From an uncultured Verrucomicrobia subdivision 3 bacterium (GTDB taxonomy: Bacteria; Verrucomicrobiota; Verrucomicrobiia; Limisphaerales; UBA11358), in contig CAIXFY010000017.1 of the NCBI GenBank assembly GCA_903918885.1, positions 1 through 32,361 on the forward strand: a stretch of DNA of 32,361 nucleotides, given 5' to 3'. Within the stretch, counting starts at the first letter, position 1. Every line of letters starts with the position of its first letter. Below the pieces are notes generated by a model. That model did not search any database. It saw only the letters and a list, made by a program, of their open reading frames with translations, and had not been told where the DNA came from. Positions 32,243-32,361 of this stretch are shown here, in pieces. The position numbers and the translations under genes are program-made.

Positions 32243-32361
32243 AAAAGACTTGGCGCGGCTGCCACCGGCTTCGGCTACGCTGACGGGTTAATTGGCAGCT
32301 CTGGCAGCAGACTTGACGCTGCTGCCTCTCGGATTATCCGGTCTGCCAGTCAAATTGGCGG
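32243..32361. repeat. Repeat-like tail sequence with palindrome at window end
   Basis: GGCAGCAG (32303-32310) is inverted at CTGCTGCC (32319-32326), nested within further GGCAG/CTGCC pairs (about 32294 and 32342). It does not encode thrS in any frame. The thrS frame stays open through it after the TGA. Confidence 0.45.

Overview
The window looks like a piece of a Gram-negative, fairly GC-rich chromosome, most likely from the Verrucomicrobiota (Pedosphaera/Limisphaerales-like). This placement is inferred. It rests on lipid A/LPS core genes, ClpP, KorAB-type 2-oxoacid:ferredoxin oxidoreductases, a DUF4912 gene next to a GH57 branching enzyme, and dispersed palindromic repeats and heptamer tandem repeats of the kind common in that phylum. 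No phage, IS or CRISPR locus is visible.

Layout. 1-1515 (minus): a 73-aa conserved protein, pyrR and the 5' part of pyrB, with an attenuator-like hairpin ending at the pyrR start codon. 1685-2915 (plus): a Nudix/IPP-isomerase-like enzyme and clpP, then a terminator. 2970-3971 (minus): an SPFH/prohibitin-like protein and a 64-aa membrane protein. 4246-4406: two tRNAs (CAU and Val-UAC). 4394-8969 (minus): a GT21 glycosyltransferase, a GH42-like protein, an AsmA-like protein and a single-domain response regulator. 9129-12349 (plus): DUF4912 protein, small membrane protein and GH57 branching enzyme. 12375-12900: one GC-poorer gene flanked by integron-core-like inverted repeats. 12968-16063 (minus): xylulokinase, serine acetyltransferase and a secreted EF-hand protein. 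16284-21863 (minus): ridA, rmuC, a 161-aa protein, lpxK, lpxL and a waaF-like gene in one tight cluster. 22118-27908 (plus): two tandem but divergent korAB pairs, then a terminator. 28058-32242 (plus): Nudix, MFS transporter, Xaa-Pro aminopeptidase, and a threonyl-tRNA synthetase reading frame that stops before the active-site motifs.

How the genes work together. The lpxK-lpxL-waaF block is translationally coupled and builds lipid A and inner core. The korAB pairs give ferredoxin-linked 2-oxoacid metabolism. DUF4912-GH57 points to storage-glucan metabolism. pyrR-pyrB is a regulated pyrimidine operon.

The observations most worth a second look are the cassette-like orphan gene at 12.4-12.9 kb, the GH42 protein with Ser at the usual acid/base Glu position, the two 7-bp tandem repeats inside the heptosyltransferase gene, the palindromic repeat family placed in 5' leaders and even coding for a protein C-terminus, the attenuator-like pyrR leader, and the interrupted thrS.
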